Assembly: GCF_051401765.1 (NCBI RefSeq)
Contig: NW_027480493.1
Coordinates: 310,001 to 374,000 of the forward strand
Direction: 5' to 3'
From: Calliopsis andreniformis
Lineage: Eukaryota; Arthropoda; Insecta; Hymenoptera; Andrenidae
Length of the DNA stretch: 64,000 bases
Under the pieces are notes generated by a model that did no database searches, was not told the DNA's origin, and saw nothing but the letters and a program-made list of their open reading frames with translations. Of the stretch, positions 49,853 to 62,000 are shown one piece after another; the stretch's first letter is position 1; each line of letters starts with the position of its first letter. The translations under genes were made by a program, and so were the position numbers.

Positions 49853-51851
49853 GACTGAGGTTTGGGGATTGAGGTTTGAGGAATGAGGATTGAGGATCGG
49901 GGATTGAGGATTGAGGATTGAGGATTGAGTATTGAAGGTTGAGGATTGATGACTGAGGATGGAGGATTGCGGATTGACGATTGAGGATGGAGGATTGAGG
50001 GTTGAAGGTTTAGTGTTGAGGATTGAAGGTTGAGGATTCACGATTGAGGATTGAGGATTGAGGATGATGTCTGAGGTTTGAGGTTTGAGGTTTGAGTGTT
50101 GAATCCGGAGAATTCAGGATGTTCTATTGAGTATTGAGAATTGAGGATTGATGCTTTAGTATTGAGGATTCAGGATTGAGGATTTAGGATTGAGTATTGA
50201 AGATTGAGGATTGATGATTGAGGATTTAGGATTGAGGATTGAGGATTGAGGATTGAGGATTGAGGACTGAGGATTGAGGATTGAGGATTGAGCATTGAGG
50301 ATTGAAGATTGAGGACTGGGGATTGAGGATTGAAATTGAGGATTAAGGATTGAGGATTGGGGACTGGGGATCCAGGATTGGAGATTGATTATCGAGGATT
50401 GAAGATTGAGGTTTGAGGATTGAGGGTTGAGAATTGAGAATTTAGGATGGGGACTGAGGGTTGGGGATTGAGGTTTGAGATACGAGGATTCAGGATTGAG
50501 GATTGTGGACTGAGGATTGTCGATTGAGTATTGGAGATTGATGATTGATGACTGAGGATTGAGGATTGAGGATTGATGATTGCGGATAGAGGATTGAAGA
50601 TTGAGTATTGAGGATTGAATATTGAGGATTGAAAATTGAGGGTTGAGGATTGAAGATTGAGGACTGAGGACTGGGGATTGAGGATTGAGGATTGAGGATT
50701 GAGTATTGAGGATTGAGGATTGAAGATTGAGTATTGATGATTGAAGATTGCGGATTGATTATTGAGGGTTGAGGATTGATGACGAGGGCTGAGGGTTGAG
50801 GAATGAGTACTGAGGATTGAGGATTGAGGACTGGGCATTGAGGATTGAAGATTGAGGACTGGGGATTGAGGATTGAAGATTGAGGATTAAGGATTGAGGA
50901 TTGGGGATTGGGGATCTAGGATTGGAGATTGATTATTGAGGATTGAAGTTTGAGGGTTGAGGATTGAGGATTGAGGACTGAGAATTGAGGATGAGGCCTG
51001 AGGGTTGAGGATTGAGGTTTGAGGTACGAGGATTGAGGATTGAGGATTGAGGACTGAGGATTGACGATTGAGTATTGAAGATTGAGGATTGATGACTGAG
51101 GATTCAGGATTGAGGATTGATGATTGCGAATTGAGTATTGAAAATTGAGTATTGAGGATTGAATATTGAGGATTGAGGATTGAGGATTGAGGATTGAAGG
51201 AATGAGTATTGTGGACTGAAGATTGAGGATTGAGGATTGACGATTGAGGATTGAGGATTGAGGTTTGAGGACTGACGATGAGGGCTGAGGGTTTAGGATT
51301 GAGGTTTGAGGTCTGAGGACTGAGGATTGAGGATTGAGAATTGAGGATTGAGGATTGAGGATTGAAGATTGAGGATTGAGTATTGAGGATTGAAGGATGA
51401 GGATTGAGGATTGAGGATTGAGGATTGGGGATTGAGGCTTGAAGATTGAGTATTGAGGATTGAAGATTGAGGATTGAGGATCCAGGATGAGGGCTGAAGG
51501 TTGAGGATTGAGGTTTGAGGACCGAGGACTGAGGATTGAGGGTTGAGAATTAAGGATTGAGGATTGAGGATTGAAGATTGAGGATTGGGTATTGAGGATT
51601 GAAGAATGAGGATTGAGGATTGAGTATTGAGGATTGAGGATTGAAGATTGAGTATTGAGGATTGAAGACTGACGATTGAGTATTGAGGATTGAGGATTGA
51701 AGATTGAGTATTGAGGATTGAAGACTGACGATTGAGGATTGAGGATTGAGGACTGAGGATTGAGGATTGAGGATTGAGGATTGAGGATTGGGCATTGAAG
51801 ATTGAGTATTGAGTATTGAAGATTGAGGATTGAGGACTGAGGATTGAGGAT
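49853..51851. repeat. D-rich domain, copy 2 (paralogue of 33,855-36,090)
   Basis: It lies inside the 9.7-kb unit and lacks the 239-bp hybrid island of copy 1. The sequence runs straight from GAATATTGAGG (50617) to GAGGACTGAGGACTG (50659). It carries C (GAATTC 50,110, CCGG subtype) and D islands near 50.4 (GATCCAGG variant) and 50.9 kb. Confidence 0.85.
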
Positions 51852-53130
51852 TGAGTATTGAGGATTGAGGATTGAGGATTAAAGATTGAGTATTGAGGAT
51901 TGAAGATTGAGGGTTGAGGATTGAGGTTTGAGGAATGAGGATTGAGGATTGAGGATTGTGGATTGAAGATTGAGTATTGATCATTGAAGATTGAGGATTG
52001 AGGATTGAGGGTTGAGGATTGAGGACGAGGACTGACAGTTGAGGATTGTGGTTTGGGGATTGAGGATTGAGGATTGAGAATTGAGGATAGAGGATTGAGG
52101 ATTGAAGATTGAGGATTGGGTATTGAGGATTGAAGAATGAGGATTGAGGATTGAGGATTGAGGATTGAGGATTGAAGATTGAGTATTGAGGATTGAAGAT
52201 TGAGTATTGAGGATTGAGGATTGAGGATTGAGGACTGAGGATTGAGGATTGAGGATTGCGAATTGAAGATTGAGGACTGAGGACTGGGGATTGAGTATTG
52301 AGGATTGAGGATTCAGTATTGAGGATTGATGATTGAAGATTGAGTATTGTTGATTGAAGATTGCGGATTGATTATTGAGGGTTGAGGATTGATGACGAGG
52401 ACTGAGGGTTGAGGATTGAGGACTGAGGATTGAGGATGGAGGATTGGGCATTGAGGATTGAAGATTGAGGATTGAGGATTGAGGATTGAGGATTGAGGAT
52501 TGAGCATTGAGGATTGAGGATTGACGCTTGAGGATTGAAGGTTGAGGATGGAGGATTGAAAAGAGTGGACTGAGTGTTGAGGATTGAGTGTTGAGGATTG
52601 ATGTTTGAGGATTGAGATTTGATTATTGAATATTGTGGATTCAGTATTGAACCATGAGAATTCAGGATACTCTATTGAGTATTAGGAATTGAGGATTGAT
52701 GGTTGAGTATTGAGGATTGGTGGTTGAGGGTTGTGTGTTGAATATTGAGGATTGAGGATTGAGGATTGAGGACTGAAGATTGAGGACTGAATATTGAGTC
52801 TTGATGATTGATGATTGAGGATTGAGGATTGAGTATTGAAGATTGAGGACGAGGACTGACGGTTGAGGATTGAGGTTTGAGGTTTGAGGATTGAGGATTG
52901 AGAACTGAGGATTGAGGATTGAGGATTGAGCATTGAGGATTGAAGATTGAGGACTGGGGATTGAGTACTGAAGATTGACGATTGAGGATTGTGGATTGAT
53001 GATTGAGGGTTGAGGATTAAAGATTGAATATTGATGATTGAAGATTGAGGATTGAGTATTGTTGATTGAAGATTGCGGATTGATTATTGAGGGTTGAGGA
53101 TTGATGACGAGGACTGAGGGTTGAGGACTG
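51851..53130. repeat. Mixed segment with divergent A-like island
   Basis: Near 52.60-52.75 kb an A-like island reads GATTTGATTATTGAATATTGTGG, with CCATGAGAATTCAGG (GAATTC 52,658) and GGTTGAGGGTTGTGTGTTGAA. It resembles island A (ATTATTAATTTTTGTGG) but is closer to the heptamer, so it may be a less diverged relative. The segment has no ordinary B island. Confidence 0.7.
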
Positions 53131-55620
53131 AGGATTTAGGATTGAGGATCGAGGATTGAAGATTGAGTATTGAGTATTGAAGATTGAGGATTGAGGATTG
53201 AGGATTGAGGATTGAGGATTGAGTATTCAGGATTGAGGATTGAGGATTGTAGATTGAGGATTGAGGATTGATGATTAAAGATTGAGTGTTGAGGATTGAA
53301 GATTGAGGATTGATGATTGGGGATTGAGGATTGAGGATTGAGGATTGAGGATTGAGTATTGAAGGCTGAGGATTGATGATTGAGGATTGAGGATTGAGGA
53401 TTGAGTATTGAGTATTGAGGACTGAGGGTTGAAGATTGAGGATTGATGATTGAGGATTAAAGATTGAGTATTGAGGATTGAAGATTGAGAATTGAGGATT
53501 GAGGATTGAACATTGAGGACTGAGAGTTGAGGGTTAAGTGATGAGAATTGATGTTTGTGGATAGAGATTTGAAGATTGCAGATTGAGTATTGCGTATTGA
53601 AAACTGTGAATTGAGGATATTCTATTGAGGATTGAGGATTGTCACCTGATTGTTGAGGACTGTGGGCTGAAGATTGAGGATTCAGAATTGAGGATTCAGA
53701 ATTGAGGTTTGAGGACTGAGGATTGATGATTGAGGATTGAAGATTGAGGATTGAGGATGAGGGCAGAGGGTTGAGGATTGAGGTTTAAGGACTGAGGACT
53801 GAGGATTGAGGATTGAGAATTGAGGATCGAGGATTGAGGATTGAAGATTGAGGATTGGGTATTGAGGATTGAAGAATGAGGATTGAGGATTGAGGATTGA
53901 GGATAGAGGATTGAAGATTGATTATTGAGGATTGAAGATTGACGATTGAGGATTGTGGATCGAAGATTGAGTATTGAACATTGAGGACTGAGTGTTGAGG
54001 GTTCAGTGATGAGGATTGATGTTTGTGGATAGAGGTTTGAAGATTGCAGATTGAGTATTGAGTATTGAAAGCTGTGAATTGAGGATATTCTATTGAGGGT
54101 TGAGGATTGTCAACTGATTGTTGAGGACTGTGGGCTGACGATTGAGGATTCAGAATTGAGGATTCAGAATTGAGGTTTGAGGACTGAGGATTGAGGATTG
54201 AAGATTGATTATTGAGGATTGAGGATTGAGAATTGAGGATTGTGGATTGAGGATTGAAGGTTGAGGATTGGGTTTTGAGGATTGAAGAATGAGGATTGAG
54301 GATTGAGGATTGAGGATTGAGGATTGAAGATTGAGTATTGAGGATTGAAGATTGAGGATTGAGGACTGAGGATTGAGGATTGAGTATTGAGGATTGAGGA
54401 TTGAGGATTAAAGATTGAGTATTGAGGATTGAAGATTGAGGATTGTGGATTGACGATTGAGTATTGAGGATTGAAGGTTGAGGATTGAGGATTGAGGATT
54501 GATAATTGACGATGAGGTCTGAGGGTTGAGGATTGAGGTTTGAGGACTGAGGACTGAGGATTGAGGATTGAGAATTGAGGATTGAGGATTGAGGATTGAG
54601 GATTGAAGATTGAGGACTGGGTATTGAGGATTGAACACTGAGGATTGAGGATTGAGGATCGAGGATTGAGGATTGAGGATTGAGGATTGAGGATTGAGGA
54701 TTGAGGATTGAGTATTGAAGGTTGAGGATTGATGACTGAGGATTGAGGATTGAGGATTGAGGATTGAGGATCGAGGATTGAAGATTGAGTGTTGAGGATT
54801 GAGGGTTGAGTATTGAGGATTGAGGATTGAGGATTGAGGATTGGGTATTGAAGATTGAGGATTGATAATTGAGGATTGAGGATTGAGGATGAGGATTGAG
54901 GATTGTGGATTGAAGATTGAGAATTGAGGATTTAAGTTTGAGGATTGAGGAGTGAGGATTGAGGATTGAGGATGACGGCTGATGGTTGAGGGTTGAGGTT
55001 TTAGGACTGAGGACTGAGGACTGATGATTGAGAATTGAGGATTGAGGGTTCAGGATTGTGGATTGAATATTGAGTATTGAGGATTGAAGACTGACGATTG
55101 AGGATTGAGGATTGAGGATTGAAGATTGAGGATTGAGGATTGAGGATTGAATACTGAGGAATGAGTGTTGAGGGTTGAGAGATGAGAATTGATGTTTGTG
55201 GATGGAGATTTGAAGATTGAAGATTGAGGATTGAGTATTGAAAACTGAGAATTCAGGATATTCAACTGAGTATTGAGAATTGAGGATTGATGGTTGAGTA
55301 TTGAGGATTGATGGTTGAGGGTTGTGTGTTGAATATTGAGGATTGGCGGATTGAGTATTGAAGATTGAGGACTGAGGTCTGGGGATTGAGTATTGAGGAT
55401 TGAGTATTGATGATTGAGGATTGAAGATTGAGTATTGATGATTGAAGATTGCGGGTTGATTATTGAGGGTTGAGGATTGATGACGAGGTCTGAGGGCTGA
55501 GGATTGAGGACTGAGGATTGAGGATTGAGGACTGGGCATTGAGGATTCAAGATTGAGGACTGGGGATTGTGGATTGAAGATTGAGGATTAAGGATTGTGT
55601 ATTGGGGATTGGGGATCTAG
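53130..55620. repeat. 16.8-kb-offset paralogous block, copy 2
   Basis: This is the partner of 36,300-38,790 (see that entry). The junction on the left is at about 53,120, where a segment resembling 52.33-52.41 kb is followed by GGATTTAGGATTGAGG, matching 36,290. GAATTC 55,249 corresponds to 38,416 exactly at 16,833 bp. Confidence 0.85.
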
Positions 55621-56005
55621 GGTTGGAGATTGATTATTGAGGATTGAGGATTGAAGATTGAGGATTGAGGTTGAGGATTGAGGATTGAGGATGAGGGCTG
55701 AGGGTTGAGGATTGAGGTTTGAGGACTGAGGTCTGAGGATTGAGTATTGAGAATTGAGGATTGTGGATTGAGTGTTGAGGGTTGTGTGATGAGAATTGAT
55801 GTTTGTGGATAGATATTTGAAGATTGCAGATTGAGCATTGAGTATTGAAAACTGTGAATTGATGATATTCTATTGAGGATTGAGAATTGACAGCTGATTG
55901 TTGAGGACTGAGGGCTGAAGATTGAGGATTCAGGATTGAGAATTCAGAATTGAGGATTGAGGACTGAGGACTGAGGATTGAAGATTGAGGATTGAGGATT
56001 GAGTA
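55620..56005. repeat. Mosaic joint with two internal deletions, next to the 9.7-kb junction
   Basis: Compared with 38.78-39.98 kb, this stretch keeps the D island at 55.61 kb, jumps to sequence like 39,401-39,490, then jumps to sequence like 39,759-39,970. It ends where the second 9.7-kb copy begins. About 0.6 kb and 0.25 kb are missing relative to the other locus. Confidence 0.75.
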
Positions 56006-59000
56006 TTCAGGATTGAAGATTGAGGATTGAGGATTGAGGATTGAGAATTGACGATGAGGTCTGAGGGTTGAGGATTGAGGTTTGAGGACTGAGGACCGAG
56101 GATTGAGGATTGAGAATTGAGGATTGAGGATTGAGGATTGAGGATTGAAGATTGAGGATAGAGGATTGAGGATTGAGGATTGAGGATTGAGTATTCAGGA
56201 TTGAGGATTGAGGATTGTAGATTGAGGAATGAGGATTGTAGATTGAGGATTGAGGATTGATGATTAAAGATTGAGTGTTGAGGATTGAAGATTGAGGATT
56301 GATGATTGGGGATTGAGGATTGAGGATTGAGGATTGAGGATTGAGTATTGAAGGCTGAGGATTGATGATTGAGGATTGAGGATTGAGGATTGAGGATTGA
56401 GTATTGAGGACTGAGGGTTGAAGATTGAGGATTGATGATTGAGGATTAAAGATTGAGTATTGAGGATTGAAGGTTGAGAATTGAGGATTGAGGATTGAAC
56501 ATTGAGGACTGAGTGTTGAGGGTTGAGTAATGAGAATTGATGTTTGTGGATAGAGATTTGAAGGGTGCAGATTGAGTACTGTGTATTGAAAACTGTGAAT
56601 TGAGGATATTCTATTGAGGATAGAGGACTGTCACCTGATTGTTGAGGACTGAGGGCTGAAGATTGAGGATTCAGGATTGAGGATTCGGAATTGAGGTTTG
56701 AGGACTGAGGATTGAGGATTGAGGATTGAAGATTGAGTATTGAGGATTGAAGATTGAGGATTGATGACTGAGAATTGAGGATTGAGGATGAGGGCAGAGG
56801 GTTGAGGATTGAGGTTTAAGGACTGAGGACTGAGGATTGAGGATTGAGAATTGAGGATTGAGGATTGAGGATTGAAGATTGAGGATTGGGTATTGAGGAT
56901 TGAAGAATGAGGATTGAGGATTGAGGATTGAGGGTTGTGGATTGAGGACGATGACTGAGTGTTGAGTATTGATGTTTGAGGTCTGATGATTGAGGATTGA
57001 GGATTGAGAATTGAGGATTGAGAATTGATGATTGAGGATTGAGGATTGAAGATTGAGGATTGGGTATTGAGGATTGAAGAATGAGGATTGAGGATTGAGG
57101 ATTGAGGATTGAGGCTTGAAGGTTGAGTATCGAGGATTGAGGGTTGTGGATTGAGGACGAGGACTGAGGGTTGAGTATTGATGTTTGAGGTCTGAGGATT
57201 GAGGATTGAGGATTGAGAATTGAGGATTGAAGATTGAGTAATGAGGATAGAAGGTTGAGGATTGAGGGTTGTAGATTGAAGATTGAGGACTTAGTGTTGA
57301 GGGTTGAGTGATGGGAATTGATGTTTGTGGATTGAGATTTGAAGATTGAAGAATGGGGATTGAGTATTGAAAACTGTGAATTGAGGATATTCTATTGAGG
57401 ATTGAGTATTGACAATTGATTGTTGAGGACTGAGGGCTAAAGATTGAGGATTCAGGATTGAGGATTCGGGATTGAGGTTTAAGGACAGAGGATTGAGGGT
57501 TGAGGATTGAGGATTGAGGATTGAGTATTGAAGGCTGAGGATTGATGATTGAGGATTGAGGATTGAGGATTGAGGATTGAGGATTGAGGATTGAGTATTG
57601 AGGACTGAGGGTTGAAGATTGAGGATTGATGATTGAGGATTAAAGATTGAGTATTGAGGATTGAAGATTGAGAATTGAGGATTGAGGATTGAACATTGAG
57701 GACTGAGTGTTGAGCGTTGAGTGATGAGAATTGATGTTTGTGAATAGAGATTTGAAGATTGCAGATTGAGTATTGTGTATTGAAAACTGTGAATTGAGGA
57801 TATTCTATTGAGGATTGAGGATTGTCACCTGATTGTTGAAGACTGAGGGCTGAAGATTGAGGATTCAGGATAGAGGATTCAGAATTGAGGTTTGAGGACT
57901 GAGGATTGAGGATTGAGGATTGAAGGTTGAGTATTGAGGATTGAAGATTAAGGATTGAGGATTGAGAATTGAGGATTGAGGATGAGGGCTGAGGGTTGAG
58001 GATTGAGGATTAAGGACTGAGGACTGAGGATTGAAGATTGAGAATTGAGGATTGAGAATTGAGGATTGAGGATTGAGGATTGAGGATTGAAGATTGAGGA
58101 TTGGGTATTGAGGATTGAACATTGAGGATTGAGGATTGAGGATCGAGGATTGAGGATTGAGGATTGAAGATTGAATATTGATGATTGAAGTTTGAGGATT
58201 GAGGATTGAGGGTTGTGGATTGAGGACGAGGACTGAGTGTTGAGTATTGATGTTTGAGGTCTGATGATTGTCGATTGAGGATTGAGAATTGAGGATTGAG
58301 AATTGAGGATTGAGGATTGAGGATTGAAGATTGAGGATTGGGTATTGAGGATTGAAGAATGAGGATTGAGGATTAAGGATTGAGGATTGAGGATTGAAGG
58401 TTGAGTATTGAGGATTGAAGATTGAGGATTGATGATTGAGGATTAAGGATTGGGTATTGAAGGTTGAGGATTGATGATTTGGGATTGATGATTGAGGATT
58501 GAGGATTCAGTATTGCGGACTGAGGATTGAAGATTGAGGATTGAGGATTGAGGATTAAAGATTGAGTATTGAGTATTGAGGATTGAAGATTGAGGACTGA
58601 GGATTGAGTGTTGAGGAGTGAGGATTGAGTGTTGAGGATTGAGGATGAGGGCTGAGGATTGAGGTTTGAGGTTTCTTTATTGAATCCTGAGAATTCAGGA
58701 TATTCTATTGAGTATTGAGAATTGAGGATTGATGGTTGAGTATTGAGGATTGAGGATTGAGGATTGAGGATTGAGTATTGAAGATTGAGGATTGATGATT
58801 GAGGATTGAGGATTGAGGATTGAGGTTTGAGGATTGAGTATTGAAGACTGAGAATTGAGGATTGAAGGTTGAGTATTGAGGAATGAGGTTTGAGGATTGA
58901 GGACGATGGGTGATGGTTGAGGGTTGAGGTTTTAGGACTGAGGACTGAGGATTGAGGATTGAGAATTGAGGATTGAGGATTGAGGATTGAAGATTGGGGA

Positions 59001-62000
59001 TTGGTAATTGAGGATTGAAGAATGAGGATTCAGGATTGAGGATTGATGATTGGGGATTGAAGAGTGAGTATTGGGGATTGAAGATTCAGTATTGATAATT
59101 GAAGATTGAGGATTGAGGGTTGAGGGTTGAGGGTTGCGGACGAGGACTGACGGTTGAGGATTGAGGTTTGAGGATTGAGGGTTGAGGACTGAGGACTGAG
59201 GATAGAGGATTGAGGATGGAGCATTGAGGATTGAAGATTGAGGACTGGGGATTGAGGACTGAAGATTGAGGATTAAGGATTGAGGATTGGTCATTGAGGA
59301 TCTAGGACTGAATATTGATTATTGAGGATTAAAGATTGAGGATTGAGGATTGAGGATTGAGAATTGAGAATTGAGGATAAGGTCTGAGGGTTGAGGATTG
59401 AGGTTTGAGGAATGAGGATTGAGGATGGAGGATTGAGGACTGAAGATTGAGTATTGATGATTGAAGATTGAGGATTGAGGATTGAGGGTCGAGTGTTGAG
59501 GACGAGGACTGGCGGTTGAGGATTGTGGTTTGAGGATTGAGGATTGAGGATTGAGAATTGAGGACGAAGACTGAGGTTTGGGGATTGAGGTTTGAGGAAT
59601 GAGGATTGAGGATCGGGGATTGAGGATTGAGGATTGAGGATTGAGTATTGAAGGTTGAGGATTGATGACTGAGGATGGAGGATTGCGGATTGACGATTGA
59701 GGATGGAGGATTGAGGGTTGAAGGTTTAGTGTTGAGGATTGAAGGTTGAGGATTCACGATTGAGGATTGAGGATTGAGGATGATGTCTGAGGTTTGAGGT
59801 TTGAGGTTTGAGTGTTGAATCCGGAGAATTCAGGATGTTCTATTGAGTATTGAGAATTGAGGATTGATGCTTTAGTATTGAGGATTCAGGATTGAGGATT
59901 TAGGATTGAGTATTGAAGATTGAGGATTGATGATTGAGGATTTAGGATTGAGGATTGAGGATTGAGGATTGAGGATTGAGGACTGAGGATTGAGGATTGA
60001 GGATTGAGCATTGAGGATTGAAGATTGAGGACTGGGGATTGAGGATTGAAATTGAGGATTAAGGATTGAGGATTGGGGACTGGGGATCCAGGATTGGAGA
60101 TTGATTATCGAGGATTGAAGATTGAGGTTTGAGGATTGAGGGTTGAGAATTGAGAATTTAGGATGGGGACTGAGGGTTGGGGATTGAGGTTTGAGATACG
60201 AGGATTCAGGATTGAGGATTGTGGACTGAGGATTGTCGATTGAGTATTGGAGATTGATGATTGATGACTGAGGATTGAGGATTGAGGATTGATGATTGCG
60301 GATAGAGGATTGAAGATTGAGTATTGAGGATTGAATATTGAGGATTGAGAATTGAGGGTTGAGGATTGAAGATTGAGGACTGAGGACTGGGGATTGAGGA
60401 TTGAGGATTGAGGATTGAGTATTGAGGATTGAGGATTGAAGATTGAGTATTGATGATTGAAGATTGCGGATTGATTATTGAGGGTTGAGGATTGATGACG
60501 AGGGCTGAGGGTTGAGGAATGAGTACTGAGGATTGAGGATTGAGGACTGGGCATTGAGGATTGAAGATTGAGGACTGGGGATTGAGGATTGAAGATTGAG
60601 GATTAAGGATTGAGGATTGGGGATTGGGGATCTAGGATTGGAGATTGATTATTGAGGATTGAAGTTTGAGGGTTGAGGATTGAGGATTGAGGACTGAGAA
60701 TTGAGGATGAGGCCTGAGGGTTGAGGATTGAGGTTTGAGGTACGAGGATTGAGGATTGAGGATTGAGGACTGAGGATTGACGATTGAGTATTGAAGATTG
60801 AGGATTGATGACTGAGGATTCAGGATTGAGGATTGATGATTGCGAATTGAGTATTGAAAATTGAGTATTGAGGATTGAATATTGAGGATTGAGGATTGAG
60901 GATTGAGGATTGAAGGAATGAGTATTGTGGACTGAAGATTGAGGATTGAGGATTGACGATTGAGGATTGAGGATTGAGGTTTGAGGACTGACGATGAGGG
61001 CTGAGGGTTTAGGATTGAGGTTTGAGGTCTGAGGACTGAGGATTGAGGATTGAGAATTGAGGATTGAGGATTGAGGATTGAAGATTGAGGATTGAGTATT
61101 GAGGATTGAAGGATGAGGATTGAGGATTGAGGATTGAGGATTGGGGATTGAGGCTTGAAGATTGAGTATTGAGGATTGAAGATTGAGGATTGAGGATCCA
61201 GGATGAGGGCTGAAGGTTGAGGATTGAGGTTTGAGGACCGAGGACTGAGGATTGAGGGTTGAGAATTAAGGATTGAGGATTGAGGATTGAAGATTGAGGA
61301 TTGGGTATTGAGGATTGAAGAATGAGGATTGAGGATTGAGTATTGAGGATTGAGGATTGAAGATTGAGTATTGAGGATTGAAGACTGACGATTGAGTATT
61401 GAGGATTGAGGATTGAAGATTGAGTATTGAGGATTGAAGACTGACGATTGAGGATTGAGGATTGAGGACTGAGGATTGAGGATTGAGGATTGAGGATTGA
61501 GGATTGGGCATTGAAGATTGAGTATTGAGTATTGAAGATTGAGGATTGAGGACTGAGGATTGAGGATTGAGTATTGAGGATTGAGGATTGAGGATTAAAG
61601 ATTGAGTATTGAGGATTGAAGATTGAGGGTTGAGGATTGAGGTTTGAGGAATGAGGATTGAGGATTGAGGATTGTGGATTGAAGATTGAGTATTGATCAT
61701 TGAAGATTGAGGATTGAGGATTGAGGGTTGAGGATTGAGGACGAGGACTGACAGTTGAGGATTGTGGTTTGGGGATTGAGGATTGAGGATTGAGAATTGA
61801 GGATAGAGGATTGAGGATTGAAGATTGAGGATTGGGTATTGAGGATTGAAGAATGAGGATTGAGGATTGAGGATTGAGGATTGAGGATTGAAGATTGAGT
61901 ATTGAGGATTGAAGATTGAGTATTGAGGATTGAGGATTGAGGATTGAGGACTGAGGATTGAGGATTGAGGATTGCGAATTGAAGATTGAGGACTGAGGAC

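Larger units (their letters stand above)
46290..56005. repeat. 9,716-bp tandem unit, copy 1
   Basis: It is repeated from about 56,005 at a constant offset of 9,716 bp (1,388 x 7). Matching landmarks are GAATTC 48,975/58,691, 50,110/59,826 and 52,658/62,374. The unit joins the right part of an A/B array (46.3-48.9 kb) to a D-type domain (49.5-55.6 kb). I noticed one substitution (A50633/G60349). Its left edge at about 46,280-46,300 is inferred from loss of match. Confidence 0.9.
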
